Source: an uncultured Geobacteraceae bacterium (GTDB lineage: Bacteria; Desulfobacterota; Desulfuromonadia; Geobacterales; Pseudopelobacteraceae). Taken from it: 52,993 nucleotides of DNA. The translations under genes and the position numbers were made by a program. Every line of letters begins with the position of its first letter. Position 1 is the first letter of the stretch. Of the stretch, positions 40,887-50,897 are shown one piece after another. The notes under the pieces were generated by a model, which saw only the letters and a list, made by a program, of their open reading frames with translations, was not told where the DNA came from and did not search any database. The stretch is taken from the NCBI GenBank assembly GCA_903862245.1, contig CAIOXL010000032.1:1-52993 (forward strand), read 5' to 3'.

Positions 40887-40991
40887 ATGTTCATCATTTT
40901 GGGTGTCGTTGCATGTTTGGCTGTCGTCGGAACCGTTGTTGGAATTCAGTACTCGAATTACAAAAAATCGGAACAGGACAAGTGGCATTAA
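40887..40991 (+). CDS. Small single-pass membrane protein (34 aa)
   Basis: AAGGAG six bases before the ATG opens a 34-codon frame: a hydrophobic helix (MFIILGVVACLAVVGTVVGIQ) then a polar tail (YKKSEQDKWH). The same frame is open upstream to 40797 with protein-like composition (KGGEKYLEQVRRFA), so it may be the C-terminal end of a decayed larger gene, but the ribosome site favours the short form. No family recognised. Confidence 0.5.
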   Translation: MFIILGVVACLAVVGTVVGIQYSNYKKSEQDKWH

Positions 40992-41437
40992 CATTATCGA
41001 AGGTAAGTAAGCACACAATAACACGGGCAAGGCAATCCATAACTCAAGTCATGTCCGGTCCAGTGATTTTGAATGCTTTCTTCGGTATCCCTGCTCTTGC
41101 AAGGGGCAGTGATAGCCCACTGGCAAAGAATAGTCACCTTGAATTTAACCGCATCAGCACAAACCAAATCCCCCCATATAATCATTGTAGAAATCACCCG
41201 CCAATCGGCAGATCATAACCGGCGTATTTTGTCACCTGAAAGGGGTGAAAGAAAGTTATCGCCATGAACACTACCGCTATTCCCGTACAAAGAATGGACC
41301 GTGCACGTGAGGAAGTGTAATTCAAGTCCTGCCGGCATCGTTATTTTCAGATATTTTCGTTAAATTTATGGTATCTCTGGGTTAATTCAGCGAAAATGGA
41401 ATGACGTATTTGGAACACACTACAAAGGGGGATACCG
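40992..41437. other. 446 bases without a recognised gene
   Basis: No frame with codon use like the neighbours is visible on either strand. A short frame at about 41264-41320 (MNTTAIPVQRMDRAREEV) has no clear ribosome site. The last 60 bases (AT-rich, ending AAGGGGG) probably hold the promoter of the lipoprotein operon. Confidence 0.4.
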
Positions 41438-42400
41438 ATGAAGAAACTGAGTTATTTGATCGTGGTTGCAGGGGCGTGCTTTGCTGGGTGTGCCACTGTC
41501 TCCGAAAGACCGGTCATTATTGAGCCGGCCATGCCTAAAGCCCAATTACAGCAGGCCCAGGCAGCGGCGCAACTGCCCGTAGCCAAACGCTACAAAAGGA
41601 AAGTTGCCATCGCGCGGTTCACTAACGAATCAAATTACGGCAGAACCCTTATGAGTGACCAGGATTTTGATCGAATCGGTAAACAGGCGTCTGATATGCT
41701 CGCCAGCAAGCTGATTAAATCGGATAGCTTTATCGTATTTGAGCGGACAGATTTAGGCAAAGTTCAAAAAGAACAGGCCATTACCGGTGATGCCGGTCTG
41801 ATTGGTGTGGACACGCTGATAATCGGGTCGGTTTCTGAATTTGGCAGAGCCATTACCGGCAAGAGCGGTTTTCTGAGCAGTACAAAAATACAGACCGCAA
41901 GGGCAAAGGTGGACGCACGGCTCGTGGACGTAAAAACCGGGCAGGCGTTCTTTTCTGCCACTGGCTCGGGTGAAGCAAATACTGAATCGGGAGAGATCGC
42001 CGGCTTTGGCAGTCAGTCTGATTACGATGCGACTCTCAACGACCGGGCAATATCTGCCGCCATCGCTGACATGATTGACAAACTGGTTTCGTCGTTGGCG
42101 GAACGCCCCTGGAGAACCGACATCCTGGAAATCCAGGATGGGAACGTGTTTATCAGCGGCGGCCAGCGGCAGGGACTAAAGGCAGGCGACCTGCTGCAGG
42201 TTATGGTAACGGGGAAGAAGATAAAAAGTAAGCAATCGGGGTTTGACATGTACCTGCCATCCCAAAAAATTGCGACCGTAAAGATCGTTTCTTTCTTTGG
42301 CGAAAATGAAAGTAATGAGGGCTCTGTGTGCGTCGTTGTATCAGGCAGCGTTGATCCGGCAACGATTAAGTCAATATATGTTGAGGAGGTTAAACCATGA
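41438..42400 (+). CDS. CsgG-like outer-membrane lipoprotein
   Basis: The 320-residue protein has a lipobox (FAGC, Cys18) and a CsgG/HfaB-type domain: KVAIARFTNESNYGR, QASDMLASKLIKSDSFIVFERTDLGKVQKEQ, and LIIGSVSEFG. CsgG forms a secretion pore in the outer membrane. After the core an extra domain (ILEIQDGNVFISGGQRQGLKAGDLL onwards) with beta repeats resembles proteins in CsgG-DUF4810-DUF799 clusters. AAGGGGG precedes the ATG. First gene of a four-lipoprotein operon. Confidence 0.88.
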   Translation: MKKLSYLIVVAGACFAGCATVSERPVIIEPAMPKAQLQQAQAAAQLPVAKRYKRKVAIARFTNESNYGRTLMSDQDFDRIGKQASDMLASKLIKSDSFIVFERTDLGKVQKEQAITGDAGLIGVDTLIIGSVSEFGRAITGKSGFLSSTKIQTARAKVDARLVDVKTGQAFFSATGSGEANTESGEIAGFGSQSDYDATLNDRAISAAIADMIDKLVSSLAERPWRTDILEIQDGNVFISGGQRQGLKAGDLLQVMVTGKKIKSKQSGFDMYLPSQKIATVKIVSFFGENESNEGSVCVVVSGSVDPATIKSIYVEEVKP

Positions 42401-42690
42401 AAATAGCAATTTGTGGCATTTGCATGCTGCTTGCCGCCGGTTGTGCACTGCCGGTAACAACAGTGCGTTCAGTAGATACCAGACCAAGTATCTCCATACA
42501 TGGTACCAGCGAACGGGCAGACCTTTATGTGGATGGCATTAAAATGGGCAAGGCCGCTGATTTCAGGGAACCTAACCAGCTAAAACTGGAGTCGGGGGCT
42601 CACAAGGTTTCTATTGTGGAGGCGGGTACGACAACGTTTGAGCAGAAGATTTTCATCGAAAGTGAACACAAGACCATTATCGCAAAATAA
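42397..42690 (+). CDS. Small lipoprotein with PEGA-like domain
   Basis: The 97-residue protein has a lipobox (AAGC) and a single PEGA-like beta repeat (ADLYVDGIKMGKAADFREPNQLKLESGAHKVSI). PEGA domains bind glycans or partner proteins at the surface. GAGGAGG precedes the ATG by seven bases. Its start overlaps the CsgG-like stop (ATGA) and its stop is nine bases before the DUF4810 gene. Confidence 0.78.
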   Translation: MKIAICGICMLLAAGCALPVTTVRSVDTRPSISIHGTSERADLYVDGIKMGKAADFREPNQLKLESGAHKVSIVEAGTTTFEQKIFIESEHKTIIAK

Positions 42691-42699
42691 GGAGCAGTC

Positions 42700-43134
42700 A
42701 TGTCAATTCGGCAATTATTTGTATGTTCTTGCGTACTGTTACTGACTGCCGGGTGTGTTCCCGCGACCCATTACACATGGAATAATTATGACGACAAACT
42801 GTATCAGCACTACAAAAATCCGGTTGAATCCGAACTGTTTATTGAACACCTGAAGGGAATTATTGAACAGGGTGAAAAGACTAACAAGGTTCCTCCGGGA
42901 ATCTACGCCGAGTATGGGTACACCCTTTATGAAAAAGGGGGTTTTCAGGAAGCCGCCAACAACTTCAAGCTTGAGAGAGACAAATGGCCGGAATCAAAGG
43001 TGCTTATGACCAAGATGATTCAGATCGCAGAAAAACGTGCCAGGAAAGACACGTCTCAAAGCAAGGGCGCTGTATCCAGCAATCCTGCTCCGGCGACTGC
43101 CGGCAACCCGAAAGATGAGGGGGCCAGCAAATGA
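42700..43134 (+). CDS. DUF4810 lipoprotein
   Basis: The 144-residue protein has a lipobox (TAGC) and the DUF4810 pattern: YTWNNYDDKLYQHYKNP and PPGIYAEYGYTLYEKGGFQEAANNFKLERDKWPES, resembling a TPR-like helical hairpin. The Ser/Ala-rich tail is disordered. The role is unknown, but the family appears with CsgG-like and DUF799 lipoproteins. AAGGAG precedes the ATG. Its stop overlaps the DUF799 start. Confidence 0.9.
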   Translation: MSIRQLFVCSCVLLLTAGCVPATHYTWNNYDDKLYQHYKNPVESELFIEHLKGIIEQGEKTNKVPPGIYAEYGYTLYEKGGFQEAANNFKLERDKWPESKVLMTKMIQIAEKRARKDTSQSKGAVSSNPAPATAGNPKDEGASK

Positions 43135-43772
43135 AAAAGACCATACTATTGATGCTGGCAGGATCGCTGTTTCTGACTGGGTGCGTACATACACCACCGA
43201 AAGACCTGAGCAGGTTTATCGCGGCAAACCCTTCCTCCATTCTGGTTGTTCCGGTGGTCAACGAGAGCGTAGAAGTCACCGCCCCTGATTACTTCCTCTC
43301 CACCGTGACCATACCGCTGGCCGAGCGTGGCTACTACGTTTTTCCGGTGAATTTAGTCAAGCGGGTGCTTGAGGATGAGGGGTTGTCGGATGCAAACCTG
43401 GTCAGTTCGGCTCCCGCTGAAAAAGTTTGCAGTTTGTTCGGTTCTGATGCAATTCTTTATGTAACTATCAAGGAATGGAATGCCACGTACCTTGTTTTTT
43501 CAGCAACGGTGAATGTCAAGCTGGGCTATGTGATCAAGGACTGTAAAACAGGCGAAACCTTGTGGAAGCATGAACAGGCCATGGCATACACGCCTCAGAA
43601 TACAAATACCGGCAACCCCCTGGGAGATCTTGTCGCCATGGCGGTCAGTGCGGCAATCACAAGAGCGGCACCAAATTATGTGCCTCTGGCTCGTCAGGCA
43701 AATGAGCTGACATTTACTGCTGAGGGGGTCGGGATACCGTTCGGGCGACATGTGCCGGCTGGAAAGCGGTAG
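43131..43772 (+). CDS. DUF799 (GNA1162-like) lipoprotein
   Basis: The 213-residue protein has a lipobox (LTGC) and DUF799 blocks: NPSSILVVPVVNESVEVTAPDYFLSTVTIPLAERGYYVFPVNLV and GSDAILYVTIKEWN. The fold is of the TolB N-terminal/GNA1162 type found in surface lipoprotein complexes. It ends the operon; a strong terminator follows 36 bases on. Overlap with DUF4810 (ATGA) implies matched amounts. Confidence 0.9.
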   Translation: MKKTILLMLAGSLFLTGCVHTPPKDLSRFIAANPSSILVVPVVNESVEVTAPDYFLSTVTIPLAERGYYVFPVNLVKRVLEDEGLSDANLVSSAPAEKVCSLFGSDAILYVTIKEWNATYLVFSATVNVKLGYVIKDCKTGETLWKHEQAMAYTPQNTNTGNPLGDLVAMAVSAAITRAAPNYVPLARQANELTFTAEGVGIPFGRHVPAGKR

Positions 43773-43807
43773 GATAAGCTACTGCGGTAATGTTTGGACG
43801 CTGAATA

Positions 43808-43846
43808 CCCGGGGAAGAGCTGTAAAGACTCTTCCCCGGTTTTTTT
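43808..43846 (+). terminator. Rho-independent terminator of the lipoprotein operon
   Basis: CCGGGGAAGAGC pairs with GACTCTTCCCCGG apart from one bulge around TGTAAA, followed by seven T residues. Confidence 0.93.
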
Positions 43847-43850
43847 GGGT

Positions 43851-44645
43851 CTATTTCAAAGGGTAGTCAGACATCCTGACAAAACGGAATCCGCGCTTTT
43901 TCAGTTCCGGAACCGCCGCCATGATCCCCTCCCCCGTGCCGGCTTCAGGATGATTCATATGCAGCAGAGCGATATCGCCCGCTGCTGCCTTCAGCAGCGC
44001 CCCCTTCACCTGGGCGGCACTCCAGGTCGCCCCGGCATCCCCCAACAGCGAGAAACCGGCAACCTCATGCCCCAGCCCCTGGGATATCTGAACCGCAATT
44101 TCGTCATAATAGGCGGTACCGGAGCGGTACAGCTTCGGCCGCACCCCGCTGATCGCCTCGATCTTGCGGGCGTTCAGCTCGATTTCATCCACCACCTCGG
44201 CAACATCCCGCGTCCCGGCAATGCCGTATATGGACCGCCCGTTAACCGAAGCCGGCTTGTGCAGTATTCCGTGATTGGCGATTTCGAAAAGCGGATTGGC
44301 GGCCAACTGCCGGAACAGCGCCGGGTTGGCGTCGATCCAGCGGCCATTGATGAACAGAGTGGCAGGTATCTTTTCCTTGATCAAAAACTCCACCAGCCGG
44401 GAATCAACCCCCTTCCCTTTTGCACTGCCGCAGGCATCAAGCGTCAGGGCAACTACGTTATCGTCCGTGGCCAGCCGTGTGCGGACTCCCGGAACATTCT
44501 CCCCCCACTGAGTCGGGGAAACACCGGCATAGCGGGCGCTGTTCTGCTGTTTCAGGGTTTCAACTGATGGTGGCGGCGAAGCGGCGAAACCGATTGATCC
44601 GGCGGTTATGATGATGACAAAAAGCGCTGTAAAGGTCCTGTTCAT
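43851..44645 (-). CDS. Secreted polysaccharide deacetylase (NodB domain)
   Basis: The 264-residue protein has a signal peptide (1-21) and NodB motifs: VALTLDACGSAKGKG (first Asp only; usual TFDDG altered), FEIANHGILHKP (His-x3-His) and KLYRSGTAYYDE, with a late HMNHPEAGTGEG. It should act on cell wall or exopolysaccharide acetyl groups. The GGAGA site is nine bases before the ATG. It is a separate single-gene unit. Confidence 0.87.
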   Translation of the reverse strand: MNRTFTALFVIIITAGSIGFAASPPPSVETLKQQNSARYAGVSPTQWGENVPGVRTRLATDDNVVALTLDACGSAKGKGVDSRLVEFLIKEKIPATLFINGRWIDANPALFRQLAANPLFEIANHGILHKPASVNGRSIYGIAGTRDVAEVVDEIELNARKIEAISGVRPKLYRSGTAYYDEIAVQISQGLGHEVAGFSLLGDAGATWSAAQVKGALLKAAAGDIALLHMNHPEAGTGEGIMAAVPELKKRGFRFVRMSDYPLK

Positions 44646-44824
44646 AGACTATTTCTCCACTCTAAATTCTTGGATTCGGCACGCTGCCATTCTTCTGCAA
44701 ATTACCTTCGGATGCAATCGGAAACATTGTCGCTTGACATGAAAAAATATCGCGGTAGTCTGGTGCACCTCTACACCCGCTTTCCACCATCAACGTCAAG
44801 CAAAGATTTATCAGGAGCACTGCC

Positions 44825-46150
44825 GTGGCGCGACGCCTGCCGAAAATGCTGTATGCCGATCACAAAGGGAATATCTTCGACCACCCCGAACTCTGCATGG
44901 CCGGTATGAACGGTGCCCTGCCGACCCTGCCGGAAGATGTGGAACTGATTCCGCTCCCGGTGGACAGCAGGCTCTTCACCATGCCGTCCATGCCCCCGAT
45001 CGCCTGGGATCCGCGCAAGAAAACGTTTATCACCGTTGACACCCTGCGGGAGGGGAAACGGAGTCAGCGTATCCAGGCGGTTTCCGCCTTCATGGCCCCC
45101 GGCTATCTCCGCACCCTGCTGCCGGCATGTGACTACAGCCACAAGAAAGAGCTGCTGCCGCTCTGGTCCTATACCGCCGTGGGGTGGGACGAAGACCGCG
45201 ACTGTTTCGTCGTTGCCGCCACCAAAGTGGACAGCAACAGCAACTGGAATCCGGTCAATTACGACGACCGCACCCTCGACCCGCTGGTGCGGGAGATGCT
45301 GAAGCAGATGCCGGATAACCGCCTGCTGGAACAGTTGTCCCGCTGTGCCGTGGATTATCATTGTTTTGCCGCCAAGAACCTGTTCTATCGCCGTTGGGAA
45401 GCACCGCTGCCGACCTCGCCGGTCTGCAATTCCGCCTGTCTCGGCTGCATCAGCCTGCAGGCTGCGGAGTGCTGCCCCTCCAACCACGACCGGATCAGCT
45501 TTGTACCGACCCCGGAGGAGCTGTGCGAAATCGCCCTGCCGCATCTGGAACAGGCGGAACAGGCGATTGTGTCCTATGGCCAGGGGTGTGAGGGGGATCC
45601 GATCCTGCAGGCGGATGTGATTGCCGAAGCGACGGGGCGGATGAAAAGGGGAAGCACCCGGGGCACGGTCAATTTCAACTCAAACGGCTCGATCCCCGAG
45701 CGGGTGCAGCTGCTCTGCGATGCCGGCATGGACTCGTTCCGCTTCTCCCTCAACTCGGTGCGCGAGGAAACCTACAACCGCTATTACCGGCCAAAGGGGT
45801 ACCAGTTCAGCGATGTGCTCCGTTCAGTGAAAATCGCCAAGGATGCCGACCGTTTCACCTCAATCAACTATCTGGTCTCACCGGGCGTATCAGATGCCCC
45901 GGAGGAGGTTGAGGCCCTGGTGCAGTTCGTTGCCGCAACGAATATTGATATGATCCAGATGCGCAACCTGTCCATCGACCCGGACTATTACAACCGGGAG
46001 ATGGGGGTACAGGGGCGGGGCATCGGCATGTACCGGATGCTGCAGCGCCTGAAAAAAGAGTTCCCGCGCCTGCAGTTCGGCTATTACAACCGCACAAAAG
46101 AAAACTTCTATCCGCCCGGCCTAGAGTCCGGCTGGCCGATCAGGGAGTAA
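44825..46150 (+). CDS. Radical SAM protein, function unknown
   Basis: The 441-residue protein has a cysteine-containing N-terminal half without a B12 fold, and a radical SAM core with SPVCNSACLGCISLQ (CxxxCxxC) near residue 200, GQGCEGDPILQ and SFRFSLNSVREETYNRYYRP. The N-terminal region (LPEDVELIPLPVDSRLF, WDPRKKTFITVD) may bind the substrate. GTG start with AGGAG seven bases before it. No substrate gene is nearby; a role in protein or RNA modification cannot be told. Confidence 0.85.
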   Translation: MARRLPKMLYADHKGNIFDHPELCMAGMNGALPTLPEDVELIPLPVDSRLFTMPSMPPIAWDPRKKTFITVDTLREGKRSQRIQAVSAFMAPGYLRTLLPACDYSHKKELLPLWSYTAVGWDEDRDCFVVAATKVDSNSNWNPVNYDDRTLDPLVREMLKQMPDNRLLEQLSRCAVDYHCFAAKNLFYRRWEAPLPTSPVCNSACLGCISLQAAECCPSNHDRISFVPTPEELCEIALPHLEQAEQAIVSYGQGCEGDPILQADVIAEATGRMKRGSTRGTVNFNSNGSIPERVQLLCDAGMDSFRFSLNSVREETYNRYYRPKGYQFSDVLRSVKIAKDADRFTSINYLVSPGVSDAPEEVEALVQFVAATNIDMIQMRNLSIDPDYYNREMGVQGRGIGMYRMLQRLKKEFPRLQFGYYNRTKENFYPPGLESGWPIRE

Positions 46151-46198
46151 CCCTCCGCAACTCACACACCCCCTGGCAGAAAATATTTCACATACCCC

Positions 46199-46261
46199 TT
46201 GATTTTTGCAAGGGTGCTGTTTATATTCCGTTTGTTAGCACTCAGACCATCCGAGTGCTAA
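46199..46261 (+). promoter_or_regulatory. groESL promoter with CIRCE operator
   Basis: TTGATT (46199-46204) and TATATT (46222-46227), 17 bases apart, form a sigma-70 promoter. The CIRCE element TTAGCACTC-N9-GAGTGCTAA (46235-46261, perfect) follows at the start point, so HrcA should repress groESL until heat shock. The hrcA gene is not in this window. Confidence 0.97.
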
Positions 46262-46309
46262 TTTCGATACAACCATCACACCACACACGGATAGAAAGGA
46301 GAAGTACAG

Positions 46310-46597
46310 ATGAATTTGAGACCACTTCAGGACCGCATCATCGTCAAGAGAGTTGAAGAAGAAACCAAGACCGCCGGGGGACTTTTCATCCCGGAAACCG
46401 CCAAAGAGAAGCCGCAGCGCGGTGAAATCGTGGCTGCCGGTAACGGCAAGAAAACCGAAGACGGCAAAGTGCTGCCGCTGGACGTAAAAGTCGGCGACAT
46501 CGTTCTGTTCGGCAAATATGCCGGAACCGAAGTTAAAGTTGACGGCAATGACTACCTGATGATGCGCGAAGACGACATCCTGGCTGTTGTAGAATAA
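46310..46597 (+). CDS. groES: Co-chaperonin GroES
   Basis: The 95-residue protein matches GroES along its length: [28 protein letters not shown] (with the mobile loop [10 protein letters not shown] that docks on GroEL) and [25 protein letters not shown]. The seven-subunit ring caps GroEL. AAGGAG precedes the ATG by eight bases. First gene of the CIRCE-controlled operon. Confidence 0.98.
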   Translation: MNLRPLQDRIIVKRVEEETKTAGGLFIPETAKEKPQRGEIVAAGNGKKTEDGKVLPLDVKVGDIVLFGKYAGTEVKVDGNDYLMMREDDILAVVE

Positions 46598-46636
46598 TTT
46601 GTTCTGAGGGCGGAATTTCTATTCGCCCTGAATTGA

Positions 46637-48364
<1,728 letters not shown>

Positions 48365-48464
48365 GCTGCGCACCTCCCCTGTTGAAGCCAACAGAGGAAG
48401 CGGTTCATGAAAAGGCGGAAAAATTCGGTTTAGATGTATTTTCCGCCGACAATAAATGTTCCAA

Positions 48465-48500
48465 CAGAAAAGGGGTCAGCAATTTGCTGGCCCCTTTTCT
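48465..48500 (+). terminator. Terminator hairpin of groESL
   Basis: AGAAAAGGGGTCAGC pairs with GCTGGCCCCTTTTCT (one G-T pair) with a short AATTT loop. The T's are within the stem. Confidence 0.85.
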
Positions 48501-48536
48501 ACTTAACTGCCCCATTATGACAAGTCCACGGGAAAA

Positions 48537-48556
48537 CCAACGACTTCAGTCGTTGG
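48537..48556. mobile_element. Left-end hairpin of the IS200/IS605-type element
   Basis: CCAACGAC-TTCA-GTCGTTGG is a perfect eight-pair hairpin, similar in sequence to the right-end hairpin (CACGAC-TTTA-GTCGTG). The element boundary is about here or up to 40 bases earlier. Confidence 0.75.
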
Positions 48557-48617
48557 ATGAAAGTGGGAAGTTGTCTTCGGTCTTTGCTTTTAATCCAAAA
48601 TGTGGTATTGTTTAAAC

Positions 48618-49868
48618 ATGGATATTAAGCGAGCATACAAATACAGATTCTATCCAAACCCGGCACAGGGAGTGATTCTTGCTAGGACGTTTGGCTGTGC
48701 CCGCTTTGCCTATAACTACATGCTGCGGCTCCGGACCGACGCCTGGTATCAAGAGCAGAAGCGCATCTCGTATAACGACACCTCATCGGAGCTAACAAAG
48801 CTCAAGCGCGAGCCGGAATACGTGTGGCTCTCCGAAGTTTCCTCCGTGCCGATCCAGCAGTCATTAAGGCATCTCCAGACCGCCTTCACCAACTTCTTTG
48901 CCAAGAGAGCGGGGTATCCGACCTACCACTCAAGGCGGGGAGCGCAATCAGCGGCATACGTAGCCACCGGGTTTAACTTCAACGCGGAGAAGCGCGAGCT
49001 GACCATGGCAAAGATGTCGGAGCCACTGAACATCCGCTGGAGTCGCACAATCCCAAAAGCCGCCAAGGTGACCTCGGTAACTATTGTCAGAGATACAGCA
49101 GGGCGGTACTTTGCTTCCATGTTGTGCGACGACAGCGTGGAAACACTGCCACCATCCGAAAACCAGATCGGTATCGACATGGGACTGGACCACTTCCTGA
49201 TTACCTCAGACGGCGAAAAAGTCAATGCCCCGCAGTTCTTTCGAAAGCACGCAAAGAAGCTCGCAAAGCTTCAGAAACTCGCATCGCGGAAATTCGAAGT
49301 TGCCAAGGTCAAAGCCGGTATCCCAAAAGGGAAGGCGATCCCAAAGGGTGCCAAGATAGAAAGAACGAAGAACTACCGGAAAGCGCAACGCCGTATAGCC
49401 AAAGTCCACGCCCGTATTACCGATAGTCGCAGAGACTTCCAGCACAAACTAAGCACCAGGCTGATTCGCGAAAACCAAACGATCAGCGTTGAAACACTGG
49501 CAGTAAAAAACATGAGCAGATCCGCAAAAGGAACGACCGAAGCACTGGGACGGATGGTCAAACAGAAGTCCGGCCTGAACAAGAGTATCCTTGACGCCAG
49601 CTGGTCGGAGTTCATCCGCCAACTGGAGTACAAGTCGCTTTGGTATGGGAGGACGCTGATCGGTATCGATCGATGGTATCCTTCCAGCAAGAGGTGTTCT
49701 GATTGCGGCTTCACTATGAAATCAATGCCTCTTAGCATTAGAGAGTGGGCATGCCCTGAGTGTGGAGTAATCCACGACAGGGATGTTAACGCCGCTCGCA
49801 ATATCTTGGCCGCCGGACTGGCGGTGTCAGCCCTTGGAGAGTCTGTAAGCCCTGGTGTCACATACTGA
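48618..49868 (+). CDS. tnpB: TnpB, RNA-guided nuclease of an IS200/IS605-type element
   Basis: The 416-residue TnpB has an N-terminal helix-turn-helix/wedge region (RAYKYRFYPN) and a RuvC-like domain with all three catalytic acids: Asp187 (IGIDMGLD), Glu292 (ISVETLAV), Asp387/389 (HDRDVNAARN), and a zinc finger (CSDC-x15-CPEC, 360-382). A lysine-rich insert (KGKAIPKGAK, about 237-247) follows RuvC-I. In known systems TnpB cuts DNA at the donor site, guided by an omega RNA that ends in the right element end. The ATG at 48618 is chosen by family start. No tnpA is present in the window. Confidence 0.94.
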   Translation: MDIKRAYKYRFYPNPAQGVILARTFGCARFAYNYMLRLRTDAWYQEQKRISYNDTSSELTKLKREPEYVWLSEVSSVPIQQSLRHLQTAFTNFFAKRAGYPTYHSRRGAQSAAYVATGFNFNAEKRELTMAKMSEPLNIRWSRTIPKAAKVTSVTIVRDTAGRYFASMLCDDSVETLPPSENQIGIDMGLDHFLITSDGEKVNAPQFFRKHAKKLAKLQKLASRKFEVAKVKAGIPKGKAIPKGAKIERTKNYRKAQRRIAKVHARITDSRRDFQHKLSTRLIRENQTISVETLAVKNMSRSAKGTTEALGRMVKQKSGLNKSILDASWSEFIRQLEYKSLWYGRTLIGIDRWYPSSKRCSDCGFTMKSMPLSIREWACPECGVIHDRDVNAARNILAAGLAVSALGESVSPGVTY

Positions 49869-49926
49869 CTTCAGGCACGACTCAGCGAATTGGGAATTTC
49901 ACGACTTTAGTCGTGGGAGCAGTCAA
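49720..49926 (+). ncRNA. Putative omega RNA of TnpB
   Basis: In described IS200/IS605 elements the guide RNA covers the 3' end of tnpB and the right end, terminating with the guide copied from flanking DNA. The hairpin CACGAC-TTTA-GTCGTG (49900-49915) near the right end would be the last stem. The guide would then start close to 49921-49935 (AGTCAACGTTCAATAC). Start and end are inferred, not seen. Confidence 0.4.
49900..49926. mobile_element. Right-end hairpin of the IS200/IS605-type element
   Basis: CACGAC-TTTA-GTCGTG (49900-49915) followed by GGAGCAGTCAAC; the exact boundary is uncertain by 10-15 bases. Confidence 0.7.
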
Positions 49927-50015
49927 CGTTCAATACCTAATAAGACAATCTGGTTGTAGTTCTAGTTATTTAAGCTGGCGTCCCAACGGCATTAAGTTGT
50001 TTGAAACCAAGTGCT

Positions 50016-50897
50016 TCAGAAAGGCAGATACTGGACCGTAGCACTGTCAAAAATACGTTCCTGCGGCAGGTAGTCTATGAGAATAATTGCAGACTGCGGT
50101 GAGGCATAGGTGGTAACACGCTTCCCGTTCTGATTGACAACGCTTTCTGCGGCAGTGAAGTCCATCCCCGGTTCGGTTCCTGTGCGGTTGTTGACGACGA
50201 GAGGCAACCCCGTTTCGCGAGAACGATCTTCCCATGCCCCGTTGGGCCCCATCTCGCCCGGATACCAGGCAGCACCTGAAACCAGGAACTCGGCACCCCG
50301 GGATTTCAGGATCGCAGCGTAATCTGGAGGGTAGGCATCCGCACACACCAGCATCCCCACGGACAAAGACCCCACCTGTACCGGCATCGGCGATCCACCC
50401 GGTGTCGACCAGCCTTCAAGTGGGCCGGGAATAACCACTATCTTGCGGTGCCGACCGATAACAAGGCCGTCACTTCCAATAACCACCAGGCTGTTATGAA
50501 GTTTGCCTGTAACCGGATCCTTTTCGGGGGTCCCGATGAAGGCAGTCAGGCCAAGCGCCCTGACCAGAGAAGCGTAGGAGTTCATCCATGCGTCCGGCTG
50601 GGGCTGAATCCAGTCGGTTCCGATGACATCGGCGAACGCATAGCCGGATACGGCCAACTCCGGAGTCAGGACCCAGTTTGCCCCCTTCTCGGCAGCCAAT
50701 CTCGTACCCTGCTCGATGCGGAGGCGATTAACATCAACTTTACCTGGTTCCGGCGCAAAGTGGATCATGGCAATTTTGATTCGTGCAGGTTGTGCGTTGT
50801 CCGAAGCGCCGCAAGCCATGAGGCTGACGCAGCAAAACAAGAGCAGGAGCAGATGGCGAACGGTCTTTAACGATGTCAATATATTCCTGAACTTCAC
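50016..50897 (-). CDS. Nitrilase-superfamily lipoprotein
   Basis: The 293-residue protein has a lipobox (LMAC) and a carbon-nitrogen hydrolase domain with the Glu-Lys-Cys triad: TPELAVSGYAF, GRHRKIVVIPG, and LVCADAYPPDY (nucleophile Cys). Such enzymes hydrolyse amides or nitriles; a lipid-anchored form outside the cytosol is unusual but resembles apolipoprotein transferase-like relatives. The GTG start overlaps the upstream TGA (GTGA) and lacks its own ribosome site, so translation is coupled to the M49-like gene. Confidence 0.85.
   Translation of the reverse strand: MKFRNILTSLKTVRHLLLLLFCCVSLMACGASDNAQPARIKIAMIHFAPEPGKVDVNRLRIEQGTRLAAEKGANWVLTPELAVSGYAFADVIGTDWIQPQPDAWMNSYASLVRALGLTAFIGTPEKDPVTGKLHNSLVVIGSDGLVIGRHRKIVVIPGPLEGWSTPGGSPMPVQVGSLSVGMLVCADAYPPDYAAILKSRGAEFLVSGAAWYPGEMGPNGAWEDRSRETGLPLVVNNRTGTEPGMDFTAAESVVNQNGKRVTTYASPQSAIILIDYLPQERIFDSATVQYLPF

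Noticed and set aside
40734..41030. Overlapping frames on both strands around the small membrane peptide
   Set aside because: None has a ribosome site or recognisable composition except the 34-codon frame at 40887.
42397..42690. Curli genes proper (csgA/B/E/F) near the CsgG-like protein
   Set aside because: The neighbours are PEGA-like, DUF4810 and DUF799 lipoproteins; no curlin repeats or CsgE/F motifs are present.
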